Shown piece after piece: positions 50,730 to 59,867 of a stretch of DNA of 64,000 nucleotides (positions are counted from its first letter, which is position 1; each line of letters begins with the position of its first letter). Location: NCBI RefSeq assembly GCF_014253075.1, contig NZ_JACLZJ010000007.1, positions 62,001-126,000 of the forward strand. Direction: 5' to 3'. A program made the position numbers and the translations under genes. The stretch is from Ochrobactrum sp. CM-21-5. Lineage in GTDB: Bacteria; Pseudomonadota; Alphaproteobacteria; Rhizobiales; Rhizobiaceae. The notes beneath the pieces are model-generated. The model was given only the letters and a program-made list of their open reading frames with translations, searched no databases and had not been told where the DNA came from.

Positions 50730-52178
50730 TTATATCTGTAAAAATGAAACAAACTTCGTGTTCTGATAGGCATCCAACGCGTCTGCACCACCTTCTGTCC
50801 CGTAACCGGAGTCATTGATGCCACCGAACGGCACTTCCGGTAACGCCAGACCATAATGGTTGATAGTGATCATTCCGCTGCGAACTGAAGAGGAGATTTT
50901 CGCAGCATTGGCCGATGAACCGGTAAAGGCATAAGCCGCAAGCCCATAATTTAACCGATTGGCCTCACCCAACGCTTCATCCAGTGTATCAAATCTGTTC
51001 AGCAGCGCCACAGGACCAAATGGTTCCTCGTTCATGATCGCTGCATCGCGCGGTATATCGGCCAAGACAGTCGGTTCAAAGAAATTGCCCCGGTTGCCGA
51101 TACGCTCGCCACCTGTAATCAAAGCAGCTTTATGCTCTTTCGCATCCTGCACCAAACGCTCCATTGCGTTGACCCGTCTCGCATTGACCAATGGCCCCAT
51201 CGTCGTTTCAGCATCGAGACCATTCCCGACCTTCAACGATTTGGCATATGTTGCAATCCCCTCGACCACCTGATCGTAAACAGAAGTTTCAACAAGGAAG
51301 CGGGTCGGTGCAATGCAAATCTGTCCTGCATTCCGAAACTTGGAACCAGCGGCGACCTGGATCGCCCGTTCGATATCGGCATCCGCCATGATGATAACCG
51401 GTGCGTGCCCGCCAAGCTCCATAGTGACGCGCTTCATGTGCAGACCACTAAGTGCTGCCAGTTGCTTGCCCACCTGAGTGGAACCGGTGAAAGATACCTT
51501 TTTGATAACGGGATGAGGTATAAGATAGGACGAGATTTCAGCCGGATCACCGTAAACCAGATTGATGACGCCATTCGGCACGCCGGCCTCTGCGAAGGCG
51601 CGCACCAGTTCAGCTGGAGCAGCAGGCGTATCTTCCGCACCTTTCAGAATAATCGAACAACCGGCGGCCAAAGCTGCGGAAATCTTACGGACCGACTGAT
51701 TGATTGGAAAATTCCACGGCGTAAAAGCTGCAACAGGGCCGACGGGTTCCTTGACCTCTGCTTGCATGACGTGCGCCAGCCGCGGTGGAACAATCCGGCC
51801 ATAGCTGCGGCGCGCTTCCTCCGCAAACCAGTCGATCAGGTCGCAGGCAGCGGCTGCTTCGGTACGTGCTTCGGCAAGTGGCTTACCCTGCTCCATTGTC
51901 AGCAAATGCGCAACCGTTTCGCCCCGTCGGCGGAAAATATCGGCAGCACGACGCAAGACTTTATAACGGTCGAAAGCAGAAACCCTGCTCCATATCTCAA
52001 AGCCCCGATCCGCAGCGGCCAGTGCTTCATCAAGATCTGTCGTCGTGGCTTTCGCAATATGGCCGATAACCTCATCGGTCGCCGGATTTAAAATCTCGAT
52101 CGTTTCGCCATCCGAAGCACCACGCCAGGTTCCATCAATGAACAGCTGTATGTTTGAATACTCTACCTGAGTTCCCAT
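50730..52178 (-). CDS. NAD(P)-dependent aldehyde dehydrogenase (succinate-semialdehyde dehydrogenase-like)
   Basis: A 482-residue ALDH superfamily enzyme oxidising an aldehyde to the acid. Active-site residues are visible: Asn156 (PWNFP), Glu254 (MELGGHAP) and nucleophile Cys288 (NAGQICIAPTRF). The overall sequence is closest to the GabD-like group by eye, but the substrate is not fixed by the motifs. GGAGACG precedes the ATG. It lies 15 bp downstream of the CoA-transferase gene and so at the end of the transporter operon, where it would oxidise an aldehyde intermediate of the imported compound. Confidence 0.9.
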   Translation of the reverse strand: MGTQVEYSNIQLFIDGTWRGASDGETIEILNPATDEVIGHIAKATTTDLDEALAAADRGFEIWSRVSAFDRYKVLRRAADIFRRRGETVAHLLTMEQGKPLAEARTEAAAACDLIDWFAEEARRSYGRIVPPRLAHVMQAEVKEPVGPVAAFTPWNFPINQSVRKISAALAAGCSIILKGAEDTPAAPAELVRAFAEAGVPNGVINLVYGDPAEISSYLIPHPVIKKVSFTGSTQVGKQLAALSGLHMKRVTMELGGHAPVIIMADADIERAIQVAAGSKFRNAGQICIAPTRFLVETSVYDQVVEGIATYAKSLKVGNGLDAETTMGPLVNARRVNAMERLVQDAKEHKAALITGGERIGNRGNFFEPTVLADIPRDAAIMNEEPFGPVALLNRFDTLDEALGEANRLNYGLAAYAFTGSSANAAKISSSVRSGMITINHYGLALPEVPFGGINDSGYGTEGGADALDAYQNTKFVSFLQI

Positions 52179-52193
52179 AAACGTCTCCTCTTC

Positions 52194-53456
52194 TCAAACC
52201 GCTGCCTGGTATTGATGAATGACCCCAGCCTCGATCAACTGGGCCAGCTTGTCCTTGTCCAGCTTGAGCACATTTTCCAGAATGGAGACGCTATCCTCTC
52301 CCAACATGGGCGGCGCCTTGTAAGATGCCTGTTGCTGGGCCTCCAACCCTTGAGCGGGGCGCACCAGCGAAATGGCCCCCAGATGTGGGCTCTCCAGTGT
52401 CTGCACGACCTGCCGCGCCTTTACGTTCGGGCTTTCAAAGGCCTCCGGCACTGTCTTAACCTGCCCGGCAGGAACCCCCACCTTCAGGCAGGCAGCCATC
52501 CAATATTGCCGGGTATTGGTCAAGAAGCGTTCCACCATTTGCGGGATTAGTTCGGATCGATTTAACGCACGATCGCTTGCAGTCTTGAAACGCTCATCGG
52601 TCACCAGTTCCGGCAGATCAATAACTTTCTCGCAAAGGATCGCAAACTGGCGGTCATTGCCCACCGCGAGCGCAAAGGCGCCGTCCGAGCACTCGAAAAT
52701 TTGGTAAGGTACAACTGTCGGATGCGCATTGCCGAAGCGCGTCGGCACGTGGCCACCGTTCAGATGAGCGCTTCCGACATTGATCAATGTGTTGAGCGCA
52801 CATTCATAGAGCGAAATATCAACGTACTGACCGACACCCGTAGTCCTACGTTGATAAAGTGCGGCAAGAACGGATTGGGTGGCGACCATACCCGCAACAA
52901 TATCCGTCATGGCAACACCGATGCGCATCGGCTCACCATCTGTCTGTCCGGTGATGGACATCAGACCGCTCTCTGCCTGCACGACAAAATCGTAACCAGG
53001 ACGCAGAGCTTCCGGCCCCGTCTGACCATAACCGGAAATCGAACAATAAATGATGCCCGGGTTGAGAGCCTTCAGGGTTTCATAATCGACCTTCAGGCGC
53101 TCAACGGTGCCTGCGCGGAAATTTTCCACGACCACATCGGCCTGTTTGGCCAGTTCATGAATAATCTTCAGCCCTTCCGGCGACTTGATATCCAGAGCCA
53201 GGCTTTTCTTGCCCCGGTTTGCACAGAGGAAGTAAGTACTGGCGCCCTTGTAGTTGGGGATCGACCAGGCGCGTGTATCGTCGCCGCCCTGAATGTTCTC
53301 GATTTTCCAAACCTCGGCGCCCATATCTGCGAGGCTCATTGTGGCCCAGGGACCAGCGAGAACCCGAGAGAGATCCAGAACCTTTATTCCGGCCAGCGGC
53401 AAGGTTGCATTGCTTTTGGTCAGGCTGGGATCGTTTATGTTATTCATCATTTCCAA
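52194..53456 (-). CDS. CaiB/BaiF (class III) CoA-transferase
   Basis: A 420-residue family III CoA-transferase that moves CoA between carboxylic acids, using an aspartyl intermediate; Asp156 in [12 protein letters not shown] is the expected nucleophile. Conserved parts are [23 protein letters not shown] and [18 protein letters not shown]. The start is TTG at 53456 with AAGGA 7 nt before it (ATGs at 53450 and 53447 are alternatives). It follows the dppF-like ATPase gene by 52 bp. It probably activates an imported or derived acid to its CoA ester for the 3-hydroxyacyl-CoA dehydrogenase of the same island. Confidence 0.9.
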   Translation of the reverse strand: MEMMNNINDPSLTKSNATLPLAGIKVLDLSRVLAGPWATMSLADMGAEVWKIENIQGGDDTRAWSIPNYKGASTYFLCANRGKKSLALDIKSPEGLKIIHELAKQADVVVENFRAGTVERLKVDYETLKALNPGIIYCSISGYGQTGPEALRPGYDFVVQAESGLMSITGQTDGEPMRIGVAMTDIVAGMVATQSVLAALYQRRTTGVGQYVDISLYECALNTLINVGSAHLNGGHVPTRFGNAHPTVVPYQIFECSDGAFALAVGNDRQFAILCEKVIDLPELVTDERFKTASDRALNRSELIPQMVERFLTNTRQYWMAACLKVGVPAGQVKTVPEAFESPNVKARQVVQTLESPHLGAISLVRPAQGLEAQQQASYKAPPMLGEDSVSILENVLKLDKDKLAQLIEAGVIHQYQAAV

Positions 53457-53508
53457 GATTGCATCCTTCTTGATCGGTCCTGCCGATTAGCAACACCAAA
53501 ACTCAAAA

Positions 53509-54540
53509 TTATTGAGCCGCACGCCATTCCTGCGGGAAGTGACACGCAACCTCGTGCCCTCCTCCATGACTTTGCAGTTCGGGCCTGACTTCGGCGCAAA
53601 CCGCCTGTGCTCTGAAGCAGCGGGTGCGGAACGAGCAGCCTGATGGCGGGTTAATTGGGCTTGGAACATCGCCCTTCAGCAAAATCTGCTGACGCTTGCG
53701 TTCGATAACTGGATCGGCCAGCGGCACAGCCGACATCAAAGCCTGCGTGTAAGGATGCAACGGGCGTCCGTAGAGCTTCCCCTTCGGGGCTTTCTCGACA
53801 ATGCGACCCAGATACATCACCGCCACCGTGTGCGAGATATGGCGAACAACCGAAAGGTCATGCGCGATAAACACATACGACGTCCCGAACTGAGCCTGAA
53901 TATCCTGAAGGAGATTCAAAATTCCCGCCTGAACAGATACGTCAAGTGCGGAGACCGGCTCATCGAGCACCATGACCTGCGGATTGAGAGCCAATGCACG
54001 CGCAATCACGACACGCTGACGCTGGCCACCTGAAAGCTCATGTGGATAGCGTTTGCCGTGCTCAGGATTAAGCCGCACCAGTTGCAGCATTTCCTTCACA
54101 CGTTCTTTCCGCTGTGCCGGCATGAGATCACCAATGCGCAGCGGTTCGGCGACACTGTCCTCGATGCGCATGCGCGGGTGAAGCGATGCAAACGGGTCCT
54201 GAAACACGAACTGGAGATGTTTGCGCGCCGCACGCATCTCCCGGGCATTGAGTTTTGTAACGTCGTTGCCGCGAAAAAGAACTTCGCCCCCCGTTGGCTC
54301 TATAAGCCTTAGAATGCAGCGCCCAAGCGTAGATTTTCCGCAGCCGGATTCACCAACCAACCCGAGAGTCTCTCCCTTGGCAAGATCAAATGAAATGTCG
54401 TCGACGGCTTTGACCTGCGCGATATCGCGCTGAATAATTATGCCGCCTTTCACCGGAAAGCTTTTTCTGAGATTGCGAACGGAAAGGGCGGTTTCTGCTT
54501 GCGATTGGGACGGCGCAATCGTCGTGAAGGTTTCACTCAT
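53509..54540 (-). CDS. Peptide-type ABC transporter ATP-binding protein (OppF/DppF-like)
   Basis: A 343-residue ATPase of an Opp/Dpp-class importer. Walker [13 protein letters not shown], signature [15 protein letters not shown], Walker [13 protein letters not shown], and the C-terminal oligopeptide-transporter extension with a cysteine-rich [14 protein letters not shown] segment (an iron-sulfur-like cysteine cluster is common there). It overlaps the preceding ATPase gene by 4 nt. The two ATPases together energise the two permeases of the operon. Confidence 0.93.
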   Translation of the reverse strand: MSETFTTIAPSQSQAETALSVRNLRKSFPVKGGIIIQRDIAQVKAVDDISFDLAKGETLGLVGESGCGKSTLGRCILRLIEPTGGEVLFRGNDVTKLNAREMRAARKHLQFVFQDPFASLHPRMRIEDSVAEPLRIGDLMPAQRKERVKEMLQLVRLNPEHGKRYPHELSGGQRQRVVIARALALNPQVMVLDEPVSALDVSVQAGILNLLQDIQAQFGTSYVFIAHDLSVVRHISHTVAVMYLGRIVEKAPKGKLYGRPLHPYTQALMSAVPLADPVIERKRQQILLKGDVPSPINPPSGCSFRTRCFRAQAVCAEVRPELQSHGGGHEVACHFPQEWRAAQ

Positions 54541-55571
54541 AATTCGCCTCCTTCAAAAGTTTCCGCCTCGATCTTGCGTGCAAAAGGCGGCAAGCTATCG
54601 GCAAAATGGCATGCCGATTTGTGTTTTCCGAATCGCTGATAGGATGGAACCGTTTCGCGGCAGACGTCCTGCGCATACAGGCAACGCGGATGAAAGGCGC
54701 ACCCTTGGGGAAAGGCGCCAAGCACCGGCGGAGCGCCGTCTATGGAAAACAGCTTTCCGTCGCTGTCGCCGAGCGTGGGGATCGAGGCGATCAGACCCCG
54801 CGTGTAGGGATGTCGTGGATTTTCAAACAGCTCATATATGCCCGCTTCTTCAACCACCTCACCAGCATAGACTACGGCAACCCGGTCGGCGTGGCCAGCC
54901 AGAACGCCAAGATCATGCGTGATGAGGATTAATCCGAGGCCCAGTTTCTCTTGCAAATCGCGCAGAACCGCCATGATCTGCGCCTGTACCGTCACGTCCA
55001 GCGCAGTGGTCGGCTCATCGGCGATCAAAAGATCCGGATTGTTAGCGACGGCCATCGCAATCATCACACGTTGGCGCATACCACCGGAGAATTCATGCGG
55101 ATATTGTTTAACACGCTGATCGGGTTGCGGAATTGAGACAAGTTCCAGCAATTCGATGGCACGAGCCAGCGCCTGTTTATGGTTCAAACCTTTCTGATGA
55201 AGCTGCAAAGCCTCAATGATCTGATCTCCGACCTTCATTACCGGATTAAGAGAAGACAGAGGATCTTGAAAGATCATGGCGATCTTCGAACCACGCAAGT
55301 TCTGCATTTCACGGCGCGATTTGCCCACCAGTTCCTCTCCCTGAAAGGTAACGGAACCTGTCACTTTCGCGTTAGGCGGTGTCAGGCCGATTGCAGCAAG
55401 CATGCCAATCGATTTTCCCGATCCGGACTCACCGACAATCCCCAACACCTCCCCGCGCTCAAGTTCCAGACTGATACCGCGCACAGCGTCAAGGACTCCA
55501 CCATCACGACCGAAACCCACCCGCAAATTCGCAATTCGAAATAGACTGGCGCTCTTATTCAGGCTTGTCAT
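54537..55571 (-). CDS. Peptide-type ABC transporter ATP-binding protein (OppD/DppD-like)
   Basis: A 344-residue ATPase. Walker [14 protein letters not shown], signature [14 protein letters not shown], Walker [13 protein letters not shown], followed by the C-terminal Opp/Dpp domain ([16 protein letters not shown]). It lies 12 bp downstream of the second permease gene and overlaps the OppF-like gene by 4 nt. Confidence 0.93.
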   Translation of the reverse strand: MTSLNKSASLFRIANLRVGFGRDGGVLDAVRGISLELERGEVLGIVGESGSGKSIGMLAAIGLTPPNAKVTGSVTFQGEELVGKSRREMQNLRGSKIAMIFQDPLSSLNPVMKVGDQIIEALQLHQKGLNHKQALARAIELLELVSIPQPDQRVKQYPHEFSGGMRQRVMIAMAVANNPDLLIADEPTTALDVTVQAQIMAVLRDLQEKLGLGLILITHDLGVLAGHADRVAVVYAGEVVEEAGIYELFENPRHPYTRGLIASIPTLGDSDGKLFSIDGAPPVLGAFPQGCAFHPRCLYAQDVCRETVPSYQRFGKHKSACHFADSLPPFARKIEAETFEGGEL

Positions 55572-55583
55572 TTTATTCCCCGA

Positions 55584-56429
55584 TCATTTGGAGCGCGGAT
55601 CGAAATAGTCGCGAAGACCATCGCCAATGAAATTGAAGCCCAGCACAATGGTCAGAATTGCGAGTCCAGGCCCCAAGGCGATCCACCAATTGTAGAAATA
55701 GACCGCGCCTTCAGCGATCATCGAGCCCCATTCAGGTGTCGGAGGCGTTGCTCCAAGGCCGATGAAGCTAAGCGATGCGGCTAGCAGAATAACCTGGCCG
55801 AGATCCATCGTGGCGCTGATGAGTATCGGGGTCCAGCAGAGCGGTAGAATATGCTTGAACAGGATGCGCGTGCTGCTCGCGCCTGCCGCTATCGCTGCCT
55901 CGACATGTTCGCGTTCGCGTACTTCCAATACTTGTGCCCGCATCAGCCGGGCATAAACCGGCCACCAAACGATCACCATGGCAATGGCGGCATTCTCAAG
56001 ACCAGGCCCCAGCGAAGCAGCAACGGCCATGGCGAGCAGCATCGGTGGAAATGACAGCGTGATATCCACCAGCCGCATGATAACTGCACCAATCAAGCCG
56101 CCTTTATAGCCTGCGACCGCACCAGCCAGAGCGCCAATAACAACTGCACTGACCACAACGACCAGCGCAATTGGCAAGGAGTGCTTGGCGCCGTAAAGCG
56201 TGCGAGTCAGCACGTCACGACCAAGGGCATCCGTACCCAGCCAATAAGACCAGCTCGGCGTCTGCAATCGGCGACCAACCATATCCAGCGGATCGTAAGA
56301 CGTCATGTAAGGCGCGAAAATAGTGGCAACGAGCCAGAAACCGACAACGATAATGCCAATAAACAACGGCAGAGTGAACCAGCTTGGTATTTTGAACTGA
56401 CGCGTTAAGATATTTACTGAAGCTATCAT
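55584..56429 (-). CDS. Peptide-type ABC transporter permease (DppC-like)
   Basis: A 281-residue inner-membrane permease with an N-terminal anchor helix (residues ~18-38), the DppC-typical LGTDALGRDVLTRTLYGAK periplasmic segment, and the cytoplasmic EAA loop EAAIAAGASSTRILFKHILP that docks to the ATPases. AAGGGGAAG precedes the ATG. It lies 11 bp after the DppB-like gene. Confidence 0.93.
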   Translation of the reverse strand: MIASVNILTRQFKIPSWFTLPLFIGIIVVGFWLVATIFAPYMTSYDPLDMVGRRLQTPSWSYWLGTDALGRDVLTRTLYGAKHSLPIALVVVVSAVVIGALAGAVAGYKGGLIGAVIMRLVDITLSFPPMLLAMAVAASLGPGLENAAIAMVIVWWPVYARLMRAQVLEVREREHVEAAIAAGASSTRILFKHILPLCWTPILISATMDLGQVILLAASLSFIGLGATPPTPEWGSMIAEGAVYFYNWWIALGPGLAILTIVLGFNFIGDGLRDYFDPRSK

Positions 56430-56440
56430 CGACTTCCCCT

Positions 56441-57454
56441 TCAGCCCAACCGCACGCGTGGATTGGCGAGAACGTATGCGACATCGGTAAGCAGATTGGT
56501 CACGAGGAACATAATTCCGCCAACGATCGTCACCCCAATTATTGCAGGGAAATCAAGCGAACGAGCTGCCTCCACGGCATAGGATCCCAGGCCAGGCCAG
56601 GCAAAAATGGTTTCTGTCAACACAGCACCGGTGATCAGATATGCGAAGGAATAACTGATCACGGTGAGAACCGGCACGAGAATGTTCCGCAATGCGTGAC
56701 GGAAAACCACACGCAATTCCCCTGCCCCTTTCGCGCGTGCAGTGAGGATGAACTCCCGCCCGATCACATCCAGCATATTAGCCCGGACAAGGCGGGAAAT
56801 GGTTCCGGCAACAGTCCAGCCAAGCACGACGGATGGAAGTACCAGATGGGCAAGAGCATCCTTAAATGCTGCAAAATCACCGGCGAGCAGACTGTCGATC
56901 GTCATGAACCCGGTGACAGCGGCAGGCGGCGTCATGCGCGGGGCAAGACGCCCAGGGCCCGGCAGAAGTTCAAAATGCACCGAGAAAATGAACAGGGCAG
57001 CGAGCCCCAGCCAGAAAACCGGCAACGACGAACCGAGCAAAGCGAAAAGTCGCGCCATATGGTCGATAATACTGTCGCGATAATAGGCGGCTAGAATGCC
57101 GAGCATGATTCCAACAATCGAACCCAGAACCATCCCCGCCAGCACCAGTTCCATGGTGGCCGGTAAACGCGCCATGAGATCAGTACTGACCGGACGTTTG
57201 GTAACAAAGGACGTGCCCATGTCGCCAGTCACGAGATTTTTCAAATAGATGAAGTAGCGCTCAGGCAAGCTGCGATCCAGCCCCCACTTTGCTTTCGCAG
57301 CCGCTACGACCTCTGGATTATTCATCTGTTGCTCTGCCACTATTGAGGTGAGCGGGTCACCTTTCGTTATGGTGGTCAGACCGAACGCTATGGTAACGAT
57401 ACCCAGAATTAGAAACGGCATCGCAATCAGACGCCTGAAAAGATAGTTTGACAT
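56441..57454 (-). CDS. Peptide-type ABC transporter permease (DppB-like)
   Basis: A 337-residue permease, first gene of the minus-strand transporter operon. It starts MSNYLFRRLIAMPFLILGIVT, has about six membrane segments and the EAA-type loop FILTARAKGAGELRVVFRHA. The ATG at 57454 (with GGGAA upstream) begins the canonical Dpp/OppB N-terminus; the frame continues to 57517 but that would intrude on the promoter. No binding protein gene is in this operon; it is instead at 59863-61482. Confidence 0.92.
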   Translation of the reverse strand: MSNYLFRRLIAMPFLILGIVTIAFGLTTITKGDPLTSIVAEQQMNNPEVVAAAKAKWGLDRSLPERYFIYLKNLVTGDMGTSFVTKRPVSTDLMARLPATMELVLAGMVLGSIVGIMLGILAAYYRDSIIDHMARLFALLGSSLPVFWLGLAALFIFSVHFELLPGPGRLAPRMTPPAAVTGFMTIDSLLAGDFAAFKDALAHLVLPSVVLGWTVAGTISRLVRANMLDVIGREFILTARAKGAGELRVVFRHALRNILVPVLTVISYSFAYLITGAVLTETIFAWPGLGSYAVEAARSLDFPAIIGVTIVGGIMFLVTNLLTDVAYVLANPRVRLG

Positions 57455-57510
57455 GCACAGTTCCCATTCTGGAAATTTGGCGCGGCTCTTGGGTGGCTTT
57501 GCGCTTAGTA

Positions 57511-57542
57511 TTGACAACCAAAATGGGAGCCGTCAATATAAA
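57511..57542 (+). promoter_or_regulatory. Probable iclR promoter, overlapping the opposing transporter promoter
   Basis: TTGACA (57511-57516) and an AATATAAA stretch (57535-57542) form a plus-strand promoter with an 18-20-nt spacer. On the opposite strand TTGACG (57531-57536) and AATACT (57507-57512) form a leftward promoter over the same bases. Promoters of such face-to-face design are usually mutually exclusive. Pattern-based only. Confidence 0.45.
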
Positions 57543-57559
57543 TGAAATTAAATTTCATT
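57541..57559. promoter_or_regulatory. Candidate IclR operator (19-bp palindrome)
   Basis: AATGAAATT (57541-57549), central A, AATTTCATT (57551-57559): a perfect dyad. Its core TGAAATTAAATTTCA resembles the E. coli IclR box TGGAAATNATTTCCA. It sits 53 bp upstream of the iclR-family start, at the plus-strand -10 and just upstream of the leftward -35, placed to control both directions. Confidence 0.6.
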
Positions 57560-57612
57560 TTTGTATTTTTCAATCTGTGCCGGGAACACCCGCCTGAAGA
57601 CCAGGAGAAAAC

Positions 57613-58446
57613 GTGAAGAAAAGAGCGAAGCCGAGTCCACAGGACGCCGAAAAAGATTCCGCTCAGGTTTCGAGCGCTCTCGTGCGTGGGCTGGAGATAT
57701 TGCGTAGCTTCACGCCGCAGGATGTTTCACTCGGCAACCAGGAGCTGATCGACCGCACGGGATTGCCGAAGGCCACGATTTCACGCTTGACCTATACCTT
57801 GGTCAATCTCGGCTACCTTAATTACGACGAGAACCTGGGACGTTACAGCATTGGTCCCGCAACGATCGCTCTTGGCTATTCAGGCCTGAGTTCCAATGCG
57901 GTTGTCTATATGGCAATGCCTCTCATGCGCAAACTTGCGGAAAAGACCGGCGTCGCTGTGGCGATGGGTCTACGCGAACAGCATGAGATGGTTTACATCG
58001 CCAATGCACGCTCTGAAAACCCTGTTTCCCTGCGCCTGAACGTTGGTTCACGCCTCCCGATCTGGAAGACTGCGATGGGGCTCGCGTATTATGTAGGCAT
58101 GGAAGAAACACAGCGAGAGATTCTTCTTGAGCAGATGCTGGCTACGGAACCAGAGCATTCGGAGCGAATCCTGCGATTGACAAATCATGCGCTGGAAGAT
58201 TTCGCGCGGGATGGCTTCATTGCCTCCTGCGGCGACTGGTACAGCTACATCAATGCGGTTGGCATTCCATTCCGTCCGACCGACGGAACACAGCTTGTCG
58301 CCATCACCTGTGGTGGCATTACCGATATTGCGCCGCGTGGCATTTGTTACGCTGAAATTGGCCCCGACCTCAAGAAACTTGTTATCGAATTGCAGGAAAG
58401 ACTCCTAGGCAATTCAAGCAAGGCCTCTCCAAACCCTCAACCGTAG
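57613..58446 (+). CDS. IclR-family transcriptional regulator
   Basis: A 277-residue regulator with an N-terminal winged HTH (residues ~20-80, VRGLEILRSF, GLPKATISRLTYTLVNLGYL) and a C-terminal IclR effector-binding domain (PLMRKLAEKTGVAVAMGLREQHEMVYIANA, then YINAVGIPFRP). GTG start with CAGGAGAAAA before it. It is divergent from the ABC transporter operon and 44 bp upstream of the lipoyl-hydrolase gene, so it most likely controls the island in response to the imported compound or its acid. Confidence 0.93.
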   Translation: MKKRAKPSPQDAEKDSAQVSSALVRGLEILRSFTPQDVSLGNQELIDRTGLPKATISRLTYTLVNLGYLNYDENLGRYSIGPATIALGYSGLSSNAVVYMAMPLMRKLAEKTGVAVAMGLREQHEMVYIANARSENPVSLRLNVGSRLPIWKTAMGLAYYVGMEETQREILLEQMLATEPEHSERILRLTNHALEDFARDGFIASCGDWYSYINAVGIPFRPTDGTQLVAITCGGITDIAPRGICYAEIGPDLKKLVIELQERLLGNSSKASPNPQP

Positions 58447-58490
58447 AAATCCTACACGGCTGCGAAAACCACATCGTTGCAGGACATCCC

Positions 58491-59780
58491 ATGGCCACTG
58501 AAATTCTATATCCAAAAGTTAGTCTGGAAACCAATTCCGGAACCATTTCACGCTGGCACGTGAAAGATGGTGATGAGGTTACACAAGGCCAACTTCTCTT
58601 TGAAGTAGATAATGACAAAACCGTGGTGGAGGTCGACGCTCCCCACGACGGCACAATCACAATATTGAAACCTTCCACTGACCACGAGATCGATGTCGGT
58701 CAAAGCGTAGCCAGTTTGTTCGCCAAGGGCGAAGCTGTCACCACCGGCGCGCCCGTAGCGGTTGCGGTTGCCCCCAGAAGCGCCATAACAGCATCAACTT
58801 CACCAACGACCCCAGGCACAGACCGTAACGATAGAACGATTGCAACACCGCTTGCCAAGCGCATGGCCAGCGATGCCGGTATCGATCTTGCACTGGTCAG
58901 CGGTAGCGGCCCGAGTGGGCGCATTCAGAAGAAAGATATTGTTGCCGCAATAGAAACCGCCGGGATGTTTTCTCAGCGCAAACCTTTTTCAGCGCAGCCA
59001 CAACTGGGAAACAATACCCTCCTCAATACTGTCTGGCTGCGAAAGGGCGAAGCCACGCCACTTGTCCTGCTGCATGGCTTTGCTTCGGATCACAACAACT
59101 GGCGTGGCCTTTTCGCTGGCAGCCAATGGCAACAGCCATTGCTAGCAGTTGATCTGCCCTCACATGGTGAATCACCGCTGACTGACACCGAAAACCTTGA
59201 TGCGATCGCGGCCATGGTGGAAGACACGCTCAAGGCGCTGGATATTCAACGCGCGATTCTTGTAGGTCACTCTTTTGGTGCAGCCGTCAGCACACGCCTC
59301 GCCAGCCGAGGCAACCTTGACATCCGCGCATTGGGACTATTTTCACCCGCGGGACTTGGTCCCGAAATCAATGTGGGCTTCGTACAGAATTTCGTTCGCG
59401 CAAAGTCAAAAGAAAGTGTCACGCCTTGGTTGCATGAACTGGTTCATGACAAGGCGACGATCTCGGAAACTTTCATCAATGCGGTAGTTCAGCAGCGCCA
59501 GAACCAGAGTTTGAGTGACGCCATGACGTCGTTTTCCGAGCATTTCTTTGCCGACGGCACACAGACGGTTTCAATCGTGGACGATCTCGCATCCCTCGAA
59601 ATCCCCGTTCGTGTCATCTACGGAAAACAGGATAAGATCTTGCCATTCCGCTACACACGCAACCTGCCTGACAACGTCGCGCTTCACGCCTTTGAAGCCT
59701 GCGGGCACATGCCACACCTGGAAAAGCGAAGCCTGTCCTTACGCATTTTGGAAGAACTTTCCAGTTCTACACGTGTGTAA
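58491..59780 (+). CDS. AcoC-type E2: lipoyl domain, subunit-binding domain and alpha/beta-hydrolase
   Basis: A 429-residue protein with three parts. The biotinyl-lipoyl domain has the attachment site DNDKTVVEV, Lys43. The peripheral subunit-binding domain (~114-152, ATPLAKRMASDAGIDLALVSGSGPSGRI) is the docking site for E1/E3. The third part is an alpha/beta-hydrolase domain (~185-425) with LVLLHGFASD, nucleophile Ser261 in GHSFG, an aspartate in YGKQDKILP and the C-terminal histidine in CGHMPHLEK. The usual CoA-dependent acyltransferase domain (HHxxxDG) is absent. AcoC of acetoin dehydrogenase has the same swap. It probably transfers or releases the acyl group formed by the fused E1 at 61517-63694. 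No E3 gene is in the window. Confidence 0.9.
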   Translation: MATEILYPKVSLETNSGTISRWHVKDGDEVTQGQLLFEVDNDKTVVEVDAPHDGTITILKPSTDHEIDVGQSVASLFAKGEAVTTGAPVAVAVAPRSAITASTSPTTPGTDRNDRTIATPLAKRMASDAGIDLALVSGSGPSGRIQKKDIVAAIETAGMFSQRKPFSAQPQLGNNTLLNTVWLRKGEATPLVLLHGFASDHNNWRGLFAGSQWQQPLLAVDLPSHGESPLTDTENLDAIAAMVEDTLKALDIQRAILVGHSFGAAVSTRLASRGNLDIRALGLFSPAGLGPEINVGFVQNFVRAKSKESVTPWLHELVHDKATISETFINAVVQQRQNQSLSDAMTSFSEHFFADGTQTVSIVDDLASLEIPVRVIYGKQDKILPFRYTRNLPDNVALHAFEACGHMPHLEKRSLSLRILEELSSSTRV

Positions 59781-59784
59781 AGAA

Positions 59785-59813
59785 AAAGCCGCCGATGAGG
59801 CATCGACGGCTTT
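59785..59813 (-). terminator. Terminator of the binding-protein operon
   Basis: AAAGCCG + CGATG stem (59785-59797) with CATCG + CGGCTTT (59801-59813), one mismatch, 3-nt loop. On the minus strand it is followed by TTTTTCTTT; on the plus strand by no T-run. It lies beyond the other hairpin for leftward transcripts. Confidence 0.8.
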
Positions 59814-59831
59814 CTGTCAGATAGAAACTGA

Positions 59832-59867
59832 AAGGGCCGAAGATTTCTCTCCGGCCCTTATTTTATT
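59832..59867 (+). terminator. Terminator of the iclR/E2 transcript
   Basis: AAGGGCCG (59832-59839) with CGGCCCTT (59852-59859), followed on the plus strand by ATTTTATTT, which overlaps the stop codon of the opposing binding-protein gene. Confidence 0.8.
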
